A DNA stretch of 54,167 bases, taken from contig NZ_JACGCJ010000021.1 of NCBI RefSeq assembly GCF_021030645.1, positions 1-54,167 of the forward strand, in the 5' to 3' direction. This DNA is from Agrilactobacillus fermenti (lineage in GTDB: Bacteria > Bacillota > Bacilli > Lactobacillales > Lactobacillaceae). The translations under genes and the position numbers were made by a program. Positions 20,230-29,569 of this stretch are shown piece after piece. The first letter of the stretch is position 1. The number at the start of each line of letters is the position of its first letter. The notes beneath the pieces are model-generated. The model was not told where the DNA came from, searched no databases, and was given only the letters and a program-made list of their open reading frames with translations.

Positions 20230-22848
20230 ATGCTAAACGTAACAGATACAAAAAAGAAAAACGTTAAAAAGGCTGTTAACGTCGATGAAATGGTCAATAA
20301 ATTGGTGGCGGATGCACAAGAAGCTTTGCAAGTGATGCACGGATTTGACCAAGAAAAAGTTGATGCAATTGTTCACGAAATGGCGATTGCTGGTTTAAAT
20401 AAACATATGTATCTGGCAAAACTTGCTGTTGAAGAAACCGGCCGTGGCATTTATGAAGATAAAGCCATTAAAAATATGTATGCAACCGAAGAAATTTGGC
20501 ATTCGATCAAAGCTGACAAAACGGTTGGTGTTATTGAAAATGATGAAGATAAACAAATTATGAAAATTGCTGAACCTATTGGAGTGATTGCTGGTGTGAC
20601 ACCAGTTACAAATCCAACCTCCACAACCATGTTTAAAGCAATGATTGCTATCAAGACTAGAAACCCAATTATTTTCGCATTTCATCCTAGTGCGCAAAAA
20701 TGTTCAGCAGCTGCATTAGATATTATTAAAGCAGCTGCGGTCAAAGCTGGTTTACCTGCTGGAGCTTTAAGCTACATTCCAACGCCAAGTATTGATGCAA
20801 CGAAAACATTAATGAATCATCCTGGTGTTGCAACGGTGTTAGCAACTGGTGGCCCAGGTATGGTTAAATCGGCCTATAGCACTGGCAAGCCAGCTTTAGG
20901 TGTTGGTGCTGGTAATGTGCCGGCATTCATTGAAAAAACTGCTAATCTGAAACAAGCTGTTAATGATATCTTATTATCGAAGTCATTTGATAATGGTATG
21001 ATTTGTGCTTCCGAACAGGCAGCAATCGTTGAAGCACCGATCTATGATCAAGTAAAACAAGAATTTATCAAACAAGGCGCTTACTTAGTCAAACCTAAAG
21101 AATTGAAGCAACTTTCTGATACGGTCATTGATCCAGAGAAACACGCCGTGAATCCAAATGTTGTTGGTCATTCTGCTATCGAGATCGCTAAATGGGCCGG
21201 TATCAAAGTGCCTAAGGGGACACAAGTACTAGTTGCTGAAATTGACGGCGTTGGTGATGAATATCCACTTTCACGTGAAAAATTATCACCAGTTTTGGCA
21301 CTGTTAAAGGCAAAAGATGAGCAAGATGGTTTCAGACTAGCTGAAGAAATGCTTGAATTAGGTGGTTTGGGCCATTCAGCTGTGATCCATACGAACGATG
21401 ATGACTTGATCGTTCAGTTTGGGATTCAAATGAAGGCGTGCCGGATTTTAGTGAATTCACCTTCAAGTGTCGGTGGCATTGGTGATCTTTATAACAATAT
21501 GATTCCATCGTTGACGTTAGGCTGTGGTTCATATGGACATAATTCTATTTCACACAATGTGGGGACGATCGACTTGTTGAACATTAAGACAGTAGCAAAA
21601 CGCCGGAATAACTTGCAGTGGGTCAAACTACCACCTAAAATCTATTTTGAAAAAAATGCCATCAATTATTTAGAAAAAATGCAAGATATCAGTCGGGTAT
21701 TTATTGTAGCTGATCATGATATGGAAAGATTAGGCTATGTCAAAATCGTTGAAGATGCTTTGAAATTACGTAAAAATGAAGTTGAATTTGTATCTTTCTT
21801 AGATGTTGAACCGGACCCATCTACCGACACGGTTTATAAAGGCCGTGATATGATGAACGACTTTAAACCAGACACAGTCATTGCACTCGGCGGTGGTTCG
21901 GTGATGGATGCGGCTAAAGGTATGTGGATGTTCTATCAAGCGCCTGATTCTTCCTTCTTCAAAGCAAAACAAAAATTCTTGGATATTCGGAAACGGACTT
22001 ACAAATTTCCTAAATTGGATAATGTAAAATTGATTTGCGTGCCGACGACTTCTGGAACTGGTTCTGAAGTGACACCATTTGCGGTTATCACGGATAGTCA
22101 GACGGGCGTCAAATATCCATTAGCTGATTATGCTTTGACACCAGATGTTGCGATCGTAGACAGTCAATTCATTCAAAGTGTGCCAAAAACAGTTGTCGCT
22201 GATAGCGGTTTGGACGTTTTATGCCATGCAATTGAAAGTTACGTGTCAGTAATGGCTAGTAACTATACCCGTGGTCTAAGCTTACAAGCCATTAAAATTG
22301 TTTTTGAAAACTTAAAAGCAAGTTATAACGGCGATGCTCATGCTCGGGAAAATATGCATGATGCTTCAACTATGGCGGGTATGGCCTTTGCCAATGCACT
22401 GTTGGGTATCAATCACTCGATTGCACATAAATTGGGTGGTGCCTTCCACTTACCACATGGACGGATGATTGCAATTACGATGCCACACGTGATTCAATAC
22501 AATGCTAAGGTGCCTGAGAAACGTGCATTATGGGCAAAATATAGTTACTTCCGTGCTGACAGCGACTATGCGGATATTGCCCGTTATGTTGGTTTGGAAG
22601 GTAAAACTAACGCAGAGTTAGTAGACGCCCTTTGTCAAGCAATCGTTGATCTGGCTGAGAGTATTGGCGTTAAGATGTCTTTGAAAGATCAAGGCATCAC
22701 GAAAGCACAAATTGATAAACAAGCTGATCAATTAGCTGAATTAGCTTATGAGGATAATTGTACGATCACCAATCCAAAAGAACCAATGATTGCTGATATG
22801 GCACAAATTATTCGAGATGAATGGGCTGGACCAAAATCTTCTCTCTAG
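20230..22848 (+). CDS. adhE: Bifunctional acetaldehyde-CoA/alcohol dehydrogenase AdhE
   Basis: AdhE reduces acetyl-CoA to acetaldehyde and then to ethanol, reoxidising two NADH. The 872-residue fusion has the N-terminal aldehyde dehydrogenase (about 15-440; catalytic Cys259 in NGMICASEQ). The C-terminal iron alcohol dehydrogenase (about 465-865) shows the NAD-binding GGGSVMDAAKG and the iron-binding region NHSIAHKLGGAFHLPHGR. Start ATG 20230 follows TTGGAGG (20214-20220). Rex palindromes around the promoter suggest induction at high NADH. It is transcribed alone, with a terminator-like inverted repeat copy at 22895. Confidence 0.98.
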   Translation: MLNVTDTKKKNVKKAVNVDEMVNKLVADAQEALQVMHGFDQEKVDAIVHEMAIAGLNKHMYLAKLAVEETGRGIYEDKAIKNMYATEEIWHSIKADKTVGVIENDEDKQIMKIAEPIGVIAGVTPVTNPTSTTMFKAMIAIKTRNPIIFAFHPSAQKCSAAALDIIKAAAVKAGLPAGALSYIPTPSIDATKTLMNHPGVATVLATGGPGMVKSAYSTGKPALGVGAGNVPAFIEKTANLKQAVNDILLSKSFDNGMICASEQAAIVEAPIYDQVKQEFIKQGAYLVKPKELKQLSDTVIDPEKHAVNPNVVGHSAIEIAKWAGIKVPKGTQVLVAEIDGVGDEYPLSREKLSPVLALLKAKDEQDGFRLAEEMLELGGLGHSAVIHTNDDDLIVQFGIQMKACRILVNSPSSVGGIGDLYNNMIPSLTLGCGSYGHNSISHNVGTIDLLNIKTVAKRRNNLQWVKLPPKIYFEKNAINYLEKMQDISRVFIVADHDMERLGYVKIVEDALKLRKNEVEFVSFLDVEPDPSTDTVYKGRDMMNDFKPDTVIALGGGSVMDAAKGMWMFYQAPDSSFFKAKQKFLDIRKRTYKFPKLDNVKLICVPTTSGTGSEVTPFAVITDSQTGVKYPLADYALTPDVAIVDSQFIQSVPKTVVADSGLDVLCHAIESYVSVMASNYTRGLSLQAIKIVFENLKASYNGDAHARENMHDASTMAGMAFANALLGINHSIAHKLGGAFHLPHGRMIAITMPHVIQYNAKVPEKRALWAKYSYFRADSDYADIARYVGLEGKTNAELVDALCQAIVDLAESIGVKMSLKDQGITKAQIDKQADQLAELAYEDNCTITNPKEPMIADMAQIIRDEWAGPKSSL

Positions 22849-22894
22849 ACGTATAAATAGTTAGTTGTAAAATAACTGAATATAAAACTACAAG

Positions 22895-22940
22895 GTAGCT
22901 GGGACAAAACTAACATTTTGTTTTCAGCTACTATTTATTT
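22895..22940 (+). terminator. adhE terminator (hairpin of repeat copy D)
   Basis: A stem of about 15 bp pairs GTAGCTGGGACAAAA (22895-22909) with TTTTGTTTTCAGCTAC (22916-22931). It is followed by a T-rich tail (tatttattt). Confidence 0.75.
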
Positions 22941-22992
22941 GCGACCAATTAAATTTTAAACGTGTGCTGAACGCCATTGTTTCATTATCCTT
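22895..22992 (-). repeat. Dispersed repeat, inverted internally deleted copy D
   Basis: Read on the minus strand, this has the element's outer parts in the same order as copies A and B, a TGAAACAATGGCGTT-like start, CGTTTAAAATTTAATT (22947-22962) and the terminal hairpin. The roughly 85-base central module is absent. It aligns closely with the copy at 38514-38618. Confidence 0.8.
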
Positions 22993-23034
22993 GTTATTTT
23001 TATATAACGATAAGAAACTTTATGCAGCAACGAC

Positions 23035-23063
23035 TTGATTTTCCTTTAAAATCAAAGTAATAT
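23035..23063 (+). promoter_or_regulatory. zwf promoter with an internal dyad
   Basis: TTGATT (23035-23040), a 17-base spacer and TAATAT (23058-23063). TTGATTTT (23035-23042) and AAAATCAA (23048-23055) form a perfect inverted repeat inside the promoter, closely resembling the rex promoter at 2221-2249. Confidence 0.65.
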
Positions 23064-23135
23064 TTGTGCTTGAATCTAATTATGTACGACTTTAAAATAA
23101 ATGATAGCTTGTTAGAAATAAGAGGAGGGCTACAC

Positions 23136-24623
23136 TTGGAAAATAACAGTGAAAATCAAGCACTGATTTATATTTTTGGTGGTTCTGGTGATTTAGCACA
23201 CCGTAAACTTTATCCGGCATTATTTAATTTGTACCGCAAGGATCATATTAAGCACAATTTTGCAGTTATTGGTACAGCACGGCGGGATTGGAGCGATGAT
23301 TATTACCGTGATACGATTTTAAAATCTCTCACTGAACTACCAGGTTCTTACAATCAAAAGATAGCCTTCACCAAACATTTTTATTATCAATCCCATGATG
23401 TGACTGACTCGAACCATTATGTAACTCTACGTCAATTGGGTGATGAACTGGATCAAAAGTATCATACTCAAGGTAATCGAGTTTTTTATATGGCCATGGC
23501 GCCCAAGTTTTTTGCGACCATAGCCGATCACATTAAATCAGAGGATTTATTGTCTGACCAAGGTTTCAATCGATTAGTGATCGAAAAACCATTTGGCCGT
23601 GATTACGAAAGTGCCAAAAATTTAAATGATGCAATCAGTAAAGCTTTTAAGGAAGAACAAATTTATCGCATTGATCATTATTTAGGTAAAGAAATGGTCT
23701 TAGGCTTGTTGCCGATGCGTTTTACCAACCCGATGTTTGAGCAAGTTTGGAATAAACAATTTATCGATAATATTCAAATTACCTTATTTGAAGCTTTAGG
23801 CGTCGAAGATCGTGCCGGCTATTATGAAACGGCTGGGGCACTGAGGGATATGGTCCAAAATCATGTGATGCAAATTCTTGCTTTGACGACATTAGAGCGC
23901 CCAGATGCCCTAAATGCCGCTGATATCAGAGATAAAAAGCGGTTACTTTTCCAAGCTTTGAAACCCTACACCCCTGAACAAGTTGATGCCAAATTTGTGC
24001 GCGGTCAATACGGTGCCAGCGATATTCCAGAGCATGAACCTGCTTATCGGCAAGAGAATAATGTTGATCCTAAATCACCAATTGAAACCTTTGTCGCTGG
24101 TGAGATCGATATTGATAATGATCAGTGGTCTGGTGTACCTATTTATATTCGCACAGGTAAACGCACACCAGAAAAGCGCACTCGAATCGATATTGTATTT
24201 AAGCCAAGTGCCAACCAAATCTTTGATCAACCTGCGGCAGCTAATATTTTGACTATTGATGTGGAACCTAGTGAAGGGGTAACATTACAATATAACGGTA
24301 AAAAAGTTGGTCAAACAACAACACCAGAAAGTTATTTAATGAGTTATCATCATTCTAAAGAGATGCTCAATGAAGTTTTAGATGCTTATGAACGTTTGAT
24401 TTTAGATGTATTGGTTGGTGACAATACTAACTTCAGCCATTGGCACGAATTAGAGGCTACATGGCAATTTGTAGATGCGATTCGCCAACGCTGGGACAGC
24501 CAGGCACCAACTGACTTTCCGAATTATAAGAGTGGGACTGCCGGCCCTCAAGCTGCTGATGAACTATTGGCGAAGACTGGCCGTCACTGGATCTATCAGC
24601 CAACAGATAATACAAAGCGCTAA
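23136..24623 (+). CDS. zwf: Glucose-6-phosphate 1-dehydrogenase
   Basis: Zwf oxidises glucose-6-phosphate to 6-phosphogluconolactone with NADP+ (or NAD+), the entry to the oxidative pentose-phosphate route. The 495-residue product shows the nucleotide-binding FGGSGDLAHRKLYPALF (about 12-28), VIEKPFGRDY, and the active-site RIDHYLGKEMV (about 180-190). The start is TTG 23136, because AGGAGG (23123-23128) lies 7 bases upstream. An ORF extended to 23064 would overlap the promoter. A 13-base tandem duplication spans the stop codon. It is monocistronic, with a terminator at 24675. Confidence 0.96.
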   Translation: MENNSENQALIYIFGGSGDLAHRKLYPALFNLYRKDHIKHNFAVIGTARRDWSDDYYRDTILKSLTELPGSYNQKIAFTKHFYYQSHDVTDSNHYVTLRQLGDELDQKYHTQGNRVFYMAMAPKFFATIADHIKSEDLLSDQGFNRLVIEKPFGRDYESAKNLNDAISKAFKEEQIYRIDHYLGKEMVLGLLPMRFTNPMFEQVWNKQFIDNIQITLFEALGVEDRAGYYETAGALRDMVQNHVMQILALTTLERPDALNAADIRDKKRLLFQALKPYTPEQVDAKFVRGQYGASDIPEHEPAYRQENNVDPKSPIETFVAGEIDIDNDQWSGVPIYIRTGKRTPEKRTRIDIVFKPSANQIFDQPAAANILTIDVEPSEGVTLQYNGKKVGQTTTPESYLMSYHHSKEMLNEVLDAYERLILDVLVGDNTNFSHWHELEATWQFVDAIRQRWDSQAPTDFPNYKSGTAGPQAADELLAKTGRHWIYQPTDNTKR

Positions 24624-24643
24624 AACAAAACGCTAAAACAAAA
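24618..24643 (+). repeat. 13-bp perfect tandem duplication at the zwf stop
   Basis: The unit CGCTAAAACAAAA occurs twice in a row (24618-24630 and 24631-24643). The first unit contains the zwf stop codon, and the second repeats it outside the gene. Confidence 0.95.
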
Positions 24644-24674
24644 CACAAAAACTGTATTACAACAAGTTTAAGAG

Positions 24675-24710
24675 AGTCGATATAATGCCTATTATATCGG
24701 CTTTTTATTT
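24675..24710 (+). terminator. zwf terminator
   Basis: A 12-bp stem with one G-U pair (24675-24686 with 24691-24702), a GCCT loop and a T-rich tail. Confidence 0.9.
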
Positions 24711-24718
24711 GTTATAAT
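24710..24718 (+). promoter_or_regulatory. dinB extended -10 promoter
   Basis: TGTTATAAT is a perfect extended -10 element with a consensus TATAAT. It begins in the T-tail of the zwf terminator, and no clear -35 is present. I found no LexA box nearby. Confidence 0.6.
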
Positions 24719-24759
24719 AAAATTACCGTCTGTTAGGGTACAACAAATCGGGTGATTGA

Positions 24760-25884
24760 ATGACGAAAGAAATGCTATTCGAATTACCGAATATTAATCA
24801 TACAAATCGTAAAATTATTCATGTTGATATGGACGCTTTTTATGCATCTATCGAAATGAAACGGCATCCAAAATTGCGTCGGCGGGCACTGATTATTGCC
24901 CGAGATCCGCGGCAAACGCATGGTAAAGGCGTCGTGACGACAGCTAATTATGTGGCACGCCAATTTGGGGTTCATTCAGCCATGCCAGCGCAAAAGGCCT
25001 GGGAATTAACTAAAGACCAACGGCCCGTTTTTTTGCCACCGGATTTTGCCACTTATCGGGAAGTTTCTGGGCAGGTTCATGATATTTTTCGGGAAGTTAC
25101 CGATGTGGTCGAACCAGTTGCCCTAGATGAAGCTTATTTGGATGTTACAGAAAATAAGTTAGGCTTTAAACAAGCCATTGAGGCAGCCATTTATATTCAA
25201 AGTAAAATCTATAAGCGTTTAGCGTTAACCTGTTCAACGGGTATTTCTTATAATAAATACATTGCTAAGCTCGCTTCGGATTATCGCAAACCGTTTGGCC
25301 GTACGGTGGTTTTACCAGAACAAGCAGAGTCTTTTTTAATGCAGTTAAAGATTGAGAAATTTCAAGGCGTTGGGCGTAAGACTTTGCCTAAAATGCAGGC
25401 ACTGCAAATTTATACCGGTGCTGACTTGCACGCTCAAAGTGAACGTTTTTTGATCGATCGGTTTGGAAAAATGGGTTATATGCTCTATCGCCGTGTGCGT
25501 GGTATCGATAATCGACCGGTGCAGGCGGACCGTGCCCGCAAGTCCGTTGGTAAAGAGCGCACCTATAATCCGCCAATATACGATGAATTAAAGATTCAGG
25601 CACAATTAAAGTATTTTAGCGGTTTGGTTGCTACAGCTTTAGCTCATAAAAATCTTCAGGGTAAGACCGTTGTTTTAAAAATGCGGGATAAGGACTTTAA
25701 TACCATCACCAAGCGACAGACGTTAGCGGAATATATTTATCAATCTGCTGATATTTTGACAGCGGCCCAAGAATTATGGGCTACTTACGGTAGTTTGAAA
25801 CACGGTGTGCGTTTATTGGGGATTACAATGACGAGTTTACTGTCGAAACAGTACGAAAATATCACGTTGCCGTTAATATATTAA
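24760..25884 (+). CDS. dinB: DNA polymerase IV (Y-family, DinB)
   Basis: A 374-residue translesion polymerase. The catalytic motifs are intact: HVDMDAFYASIE near residue 20 and VALDEAYLDVT near 122. The helix-hairpin-helix region IEKFQGVGRKTLPKMQAL follows, and the little-finger domain contains SVGKERTY. Its C-terminus does not show an obvious QLxLF-type clamp motif. Start ATG 24760 is preceded by GGTGAT. A 38-base gap separates it from ytoI. Confidence 0.95.
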   Translation: MTKEMLFELPNINHTNRKIIHVDMDAFYASIEMKRHPKLRRRALIIARDPRQTHGKGVVTTANYVARQFGVHSAMPAQKAWELTKDQRPVFLPPDFATYREVSGQVHDIFREVTDVVEPVALDEAYLDVTENKLGFKQAIEAAIYIQSKIYKRLALTCSTGISYNKYIAKLASDYRKPFGRTVVLPEQAESFLMQLKIEKFQGVGRKTLPKMQALQIYTGADLHAQSERFLIDRFGKMGYMLYRRVRGIDNRPVQADRARKSVGKERTYNPPIYDELKIQAQLKYFSGLVATALAHKNLQGKTVVLKMRDKDFNTITKRQTLAEYIYQSADILTAAQELWATYGSLKHGVRLLGITMTSLLSKQYENITLPLIY

Positions 25885-25922
25885 AATAATCATTACTATT
25901 TTGTGGGATCGAGGTTATCAGT

Positions 25923-27263
25923 TTGGCCACCAAACATGAGCAAATTTTAGATTATATTGAGTCTGTACCGATCGGGAATAAAATTTCAGTGCGTTCAATT
26001 GCCAAAGCCCTGAACGTTAGTGAAGGCACAGCTTACCGGGCAATTAAAACTGCTGAAACCCAAGGATTGGTAACGACCATTGAACGGGTCGGCACGATGC
26101 GGATCGAGCAACGTTTGAAGGGTAAAATCGAAAATTTAACTTTCCGTGAGATTCTGAAAGCCATTGATGGTGAAATCTATGGTGGCACGAATGGATTAGA
26201 TAAATTGTTAGATAAATTCGTTATTGGTGCCATGACGCTTGAAGCAATGGTACGTTATATTACGCCGAAATCATTGATGATTATTGGGAACCGGGAAGAT
26301 GCTCAGGAATTAGCCCTGCGTAGTGGGGCGGCTGTTTTAATCACTGGTGGTTTTTCGGCAACACAGGCAATTACTAAGCTTGCGGATGAACTTGCTTTGC
26401 CAGTGTTAGGGACCACCTATGACACGTTCACGGTTGCAGCAATGATCAATCGAGTGCTGACAGATCAATTGATCAAAAAAGAGATCATTGTGGTGGGTGA
26501 TATTTTTCAACCACTAGCCAAGACGGATTATTTGTTAAATACACAAACAGTACATGATTACATTGCGCTTACCAAGCATAGCGATCATTCGCGTTTCCCG
26601 GTCGTTAATAAACAAATGCGATTATTAGGTGTTGTCTCTGGCAAAGATGTTCTCAACCGTTCAGATAAAACCCCCATCGAAAAAATCATGACCAAAGACC
26701 CCATGGTGGTGCGCAAGAATAATAGTGCTGCTTCAGCAGGGCACTTAATGACTTGGAATAGTTTGGAATTGATGCCGGTAGTCGATAATAAGCTGCAGCT
26801 TGAAGGGGTCATTTCACGTAAAGATGTCATGGAAACGATGCAAATGGCGCCTAGACAACCTCAAGTGACGGATACTTTTTATGATCAAATGATGGGCAGT
26901 TTGCAAGTTTTGAAGAATGAATTGCCCAATGCTGCAACTTTGGCGCCAGAAAGTATGGGGTTTGAGTTTGTCGTAGAACCTCAGCTGGTCAATAGTTTAG
27001 GAACCGTCGCGTTTGGTGTTTTATCTGAAGTAGTGGTTGATAGCTGCCAGCGGTTATTGAATGAGCGATTTAAACAAAATGCAATCATTGAACAGATGGA
27101 TCTTCATTATTTAAAATTGATTCAGCTGGAGAGTCATTTGTTGATTCAACCGCAAATTTTAGATAAAGGCCGTCGGTTTGCAAAGCTAGATGTTTCAGTC
27201 TATGCCAACCATGTTTTGTGTGCCAAAGCCATCGTGAACTGTCAGTTATTAGAAAGGAAATAA
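25923..27263 (+). CDS. ytoI: DRTGG/CBS/hot-dog domain regulator-like protein (YtoI-like)
   Basis: The 446-residue protein is modular. An N-terminal winged helix (about 1-65; ISVRSIAKALNVSEGTAYRAIK) is followed by a DRTGG-type domain (about 70-185), two CBS motifs (about 200-305), and a C-terminal hot-dog thioesterase-like fold (about 320-446). The same order is known for Bacillus YtoI, whose gene also lies near nrnA; its function is not established. CBS domains often bind adenine nucleotides, so nucleotide-responsive DNA binding is a reasonable inference. The start is TTG 25923 with GAGGT. Its stop and the nrnA start are 1 base apart. Confidence 0.88.
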   Translation: MATKHEQILDYIESVPIGNKISVRSIAKALNVSEGTAYRAIKTAETQGLVTTIERVGTMRIEQRLKGKIENLTFREILKAIDGEIYGGTNGLDKLLDKFVIGAMTLEAMVRYITPKSLMIIGNREDAQELALRSGAAVLITGGFSATQAITKLADELALPVLGTTYDTFTVAAMINRVLTDQLIKKEIIVVGDIFQPLAKTDYLLNTQTVHDYIALTKHSDHSRFPVVNKQMRLLGVVSGKDVLNRSDKTPIEKIMTKDPMVVRKNNSAASAGHLMTWNSLELMPVVDNKLQLEGVISRKDVMETMQMAPRQPQVTDTFYDQMMGSLQVLKNELPNAATLAPESMGFEFVVEPQLVNSLGTVAFGVLSEVVVDSCQRLLNERFKQNAIIEQMDLHYLKLIQLESHLLIQPQILDKGRRFAKLDVSVYANHVLCAKAIVNCQLLERK

Positions 27264-27264
27264 T

Positions 27265-28233
27265 ATGTCAATATTTACGGATATTATTAATCAAATCAAA
27301 GCTTTTGAAACGATCATTATTCATCGTCATGAGAATCCTGATCCAGATGCCATTGGCTCGCAAACGGGCTTAGCTTCCATATTAAGAGCAGCTTTTCCCG
27401 AAAAAAAGATTTATCAAGTTGGCAGCGAGAATGAAGGCTTAAGTTGGATCGATACGATGCAGACCATTGATGATTCTATGTATCAACAGGCGTTAGTTAT
27501 TGTTTGTGATACAGCAAATACGCCAAGAATTAGTGACAAACGTTATGATCAAGGTCAGTCTTTGATCAAGATCGATCATCATCCCGATGACGACCATTAC
27601 GGAGACTTGGTCTATGTTGATGCAGATGCTTCTAGCACTTCTGAGATTATCGTTGAACTGGTACATCAATCTGAGGGATTACTGAAGTTAAATGATGCGG
27701 CTGCTCGTAAGTTATATGCCGGTATCGTCGGCGATACTGGACGCTTCTTATATCCATCAACTTCTCCGGAGACATTTAAAATTGCCGCCGAGTTAGTTAG
27801 TTATAACTTTGAACACAATAAAGTCAGTCAACATATGAATGAGGTGACTTTACAACAAGCCCGTTTGCAGTCGTATGTTTATGATCATTTACAGTTGAAT
27901 ACACAAGGTGCGGCGTATGCCGTAATTAGCTTAGAGACAATGGCTAAAATGGGTGTCAGCAATGATCAAGCACATGCCGTTGTTTCCACGCCAGGACATC
28001 TACGTGAAGCCAAAGCTTGGTTTATCGCAGTGGAACAGCCTGATCATGGCTATCGCATCCATTTACGTTCAAAAGGACCAGTAATTAATGAATTAGCGAA
28101 GAAACACCGTGGCGGTGGGCACCCGTTAGCAAGTGGGGCTAAAGCAAGCGACACCCAAGAAATCGAACAAATTTATTCTGAATTAGAACAATTAGTCAGC
28201 ACCGAACAAATAGAAAATGAGGGACATAACTAA
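27265..28233 (+). CDS. nrnA: NrnA: DHH/DHHA1 nanoRNase and pAp phosphatase
   Basis: NrnA degrades RNA dinucleotides and short oligonucleotides, hydrolyses pAp, and can finish c-di-AMP turnover from pApA. The 322-residue protein has the DHH metal motifs (HRHENPDPDAIGSQ about 20-33, VCDTANTPR, IKIDHHPDDD about 102-111, GDTGRF) and the DHHA1 RGGGHPLASGA near residue 285. Start ATG 27265 follows AAAGGAAA in the ytoI end. The last base of its stop codon is the first base of the helicase start, so translation is tightly coupled. Confidence 0.95.
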   Translation: MSIFTDIINQIKAFETIIIHRHENPDPDAIGSQTGLASILRAAFPEKKIYQVGSENEGLSWIDTMQTIDDSMYQQALVIVCDTANTPRISDKRYDQGQSLIKIDHHPDDDHYGDLVYVDADASSTSEIIVELVHQSEGLLKLNDAAARKLYAGIVGDTGRFLYPSTSPETFKIAAELVSYNFEHNKVSQHMNEVTLQQARLQSYVYDHLQLNTQGAAYAVISLETMAKMGVSNDQAHAVVSTPGHLREAKAWFIAVEQPDHGYRIHLRSKGPVINELAKKHRGGGHPLASGAKASDTQEIEQIYSELEQLVSTEQIENEGHN

Positions 28234-29567
28234 TGGCGGCAACCTTTAAACAATTTAATTTTTCGCCTCAGATGATTCAAGCTTTAGACAAAATCGGCTT
28301 TACAACACCGACTTCTGTCCAAGAAAAGTTATTACCAGCAGTGCTATCTGGCCGTGATGTTGTTGGACAATCACAAACTGGCAGCGGTAAAACACATACA
28401 TTTTTAATTCCAATTTTAGAAAAAATTGATGTTAACAGCCAAAAAGTACAAGCAGTGGTCACTGCGCCAAGTCGAGAGTTGGCAACACAATTGTATCAAG
28501 CGTTTGAACAATTAGTTGCTACCTATGGCTCTGATATCATGGTGCATAATTATGTTGGCGGGACGGATAAAGCCCGGCAAATTGAGAAACTGCAACATCA
28601 TCAACCACAAATTGTGATTGGGACACCAGGCCGGATTTTAGATTTGATCACGGCTAACGCTTTGCAAGTTCAAACCGCGAAAACCTTTGTTGTGGATGAA
28701 GCTGATATGACTTTAGACCTTGGGTTTTTACCAGATGTGGATAAGATTGCTGGTAAAATGCCTAAGGAACTACAAATATTAGTTTTCTCTGCAACAATCC
28801 CCCCCAAGTTGCAACCTTTTTTGCGTAAATACTTACACAATCCATTGTTTGAACAAATCCAGCCAAAAACATTGATTCCTGAAACCATTCATAATTATTT
28901 GTATTTTACCCAAGGCCGCGATAAAAATGCGTTATTATATCGTTTGTTAACCATGGGTGAACCCTACTTGGTCTTGATTTTTGCAAATACCAAAGAAAAA
29001 GTAGACGAAATTTATGACTTTTTGAAGCATAATGGTTTAAATGTGGCCAAAGTGCATGGCGGCATTCAAGCCCGCGAACGTAAGCGGGTGATGAAAGCCG
29101 TGGTTAATTTGCAATATCAATACGTGGTGGCTACTGATCTAGCTGCCCGGGGAATTGATATTCCTGGCGTTTCTCATGTGGTAAATTATGAGTTGCCATC
29201 TGACTTAGAGTTTTTCATTCACCGCGTGGGTCGAACAGGGCGTAATGGCATGTCTGGCGTTGCCTATACTTTATATGGTCCCGATGAAACACGTGGTGTG
29301 GATGCCTTAGAAAAAATGGGCATCTCATTCGAATCTGTCCGTTTAAAAGATGGTGTGTTAGTGCCAGCAAAAGATCGACACCAACGGGAGAATCGGCATG
29401 CTAAAGGTAATGAATTAGAGCCTTCATTAAAAGGGTATGTCAAAAAAGCCAAACGTAAACGCAAACCGGGTTATAAACGCAAAATCAAAGCAGCTATTCA
29501 AGAAGACGCGCGTCAAAAGCGGAAAATTGAGCAACGACGCCTAAAACGTAAGAAAAGGAAGGGTTAA
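28233..29567 (+). CDS. cshB: DEAD-box ATP-dependent RNA helicase (CshB-like)
   Basis: A 444-residue cytoplasmic RNA helicase. Motifs run in order: Q-motif FNFSPQMIQAL with TTPTSVQ, Walker A GQSQTGSGKT (about 46-55), PSRELA, GTPGRIL, DEAD in VVDEADMTLDLGF, SAT, ARGIDIPGV and HRVGRTGRNG. The tail after about residue 395 is strongly Lys/Arg-rich, suited to RNA or ribosome binding. The CshB assignment comes from length and tail; other cold-shock helicases remain possible. The context with nrnA suggests an RNA turnover operon. Confidence 0.9.
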   Translation: MAATFKQFNFSPQMIQALDKIGFTTPTSVQEKLLPAVLSGRDVVGQSQTGSGKTHTFLIPILEKIDVNSQKVQAVVTAPSRELATQLYQAFEQLVATYGSDIMVHNYVGGTDKARQIEKLQHHQPQIVIGTPGRILDLITANALQVQTAKTFVVDEADMTLDLGFLPDVDKIAGKMPKELQILVFSATIPPKLQPFLRKYLHNPLFEQIQPKTLIPETIHNYLYFTQGRDKNALLYRLLTMGEPYLVLIFANTKEKVDEIYDFLKHNGLNVAKVHGGIQARERKRVMKAVVNLQYQYVVATDLAARGIDIPGVSHVVNYELPSDLEFFIHRVGRTGRNGMSGVAYTLYGPDETRGVDALEKMGISFESVRLKDGVLVPAKDRHQRENRHAKGNELEPSLKGYVKKAKRKRKPGYKRKIKAAIQEDARQKRKIEQRRLKRKKRKG

Positions 29568-29569
29568 TG

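Noticed and set aside
24719-24759. LexA box upstream of dinB
   Set aside because: No CGAAC-N4-GTTCG-like palindrome within the short gap.
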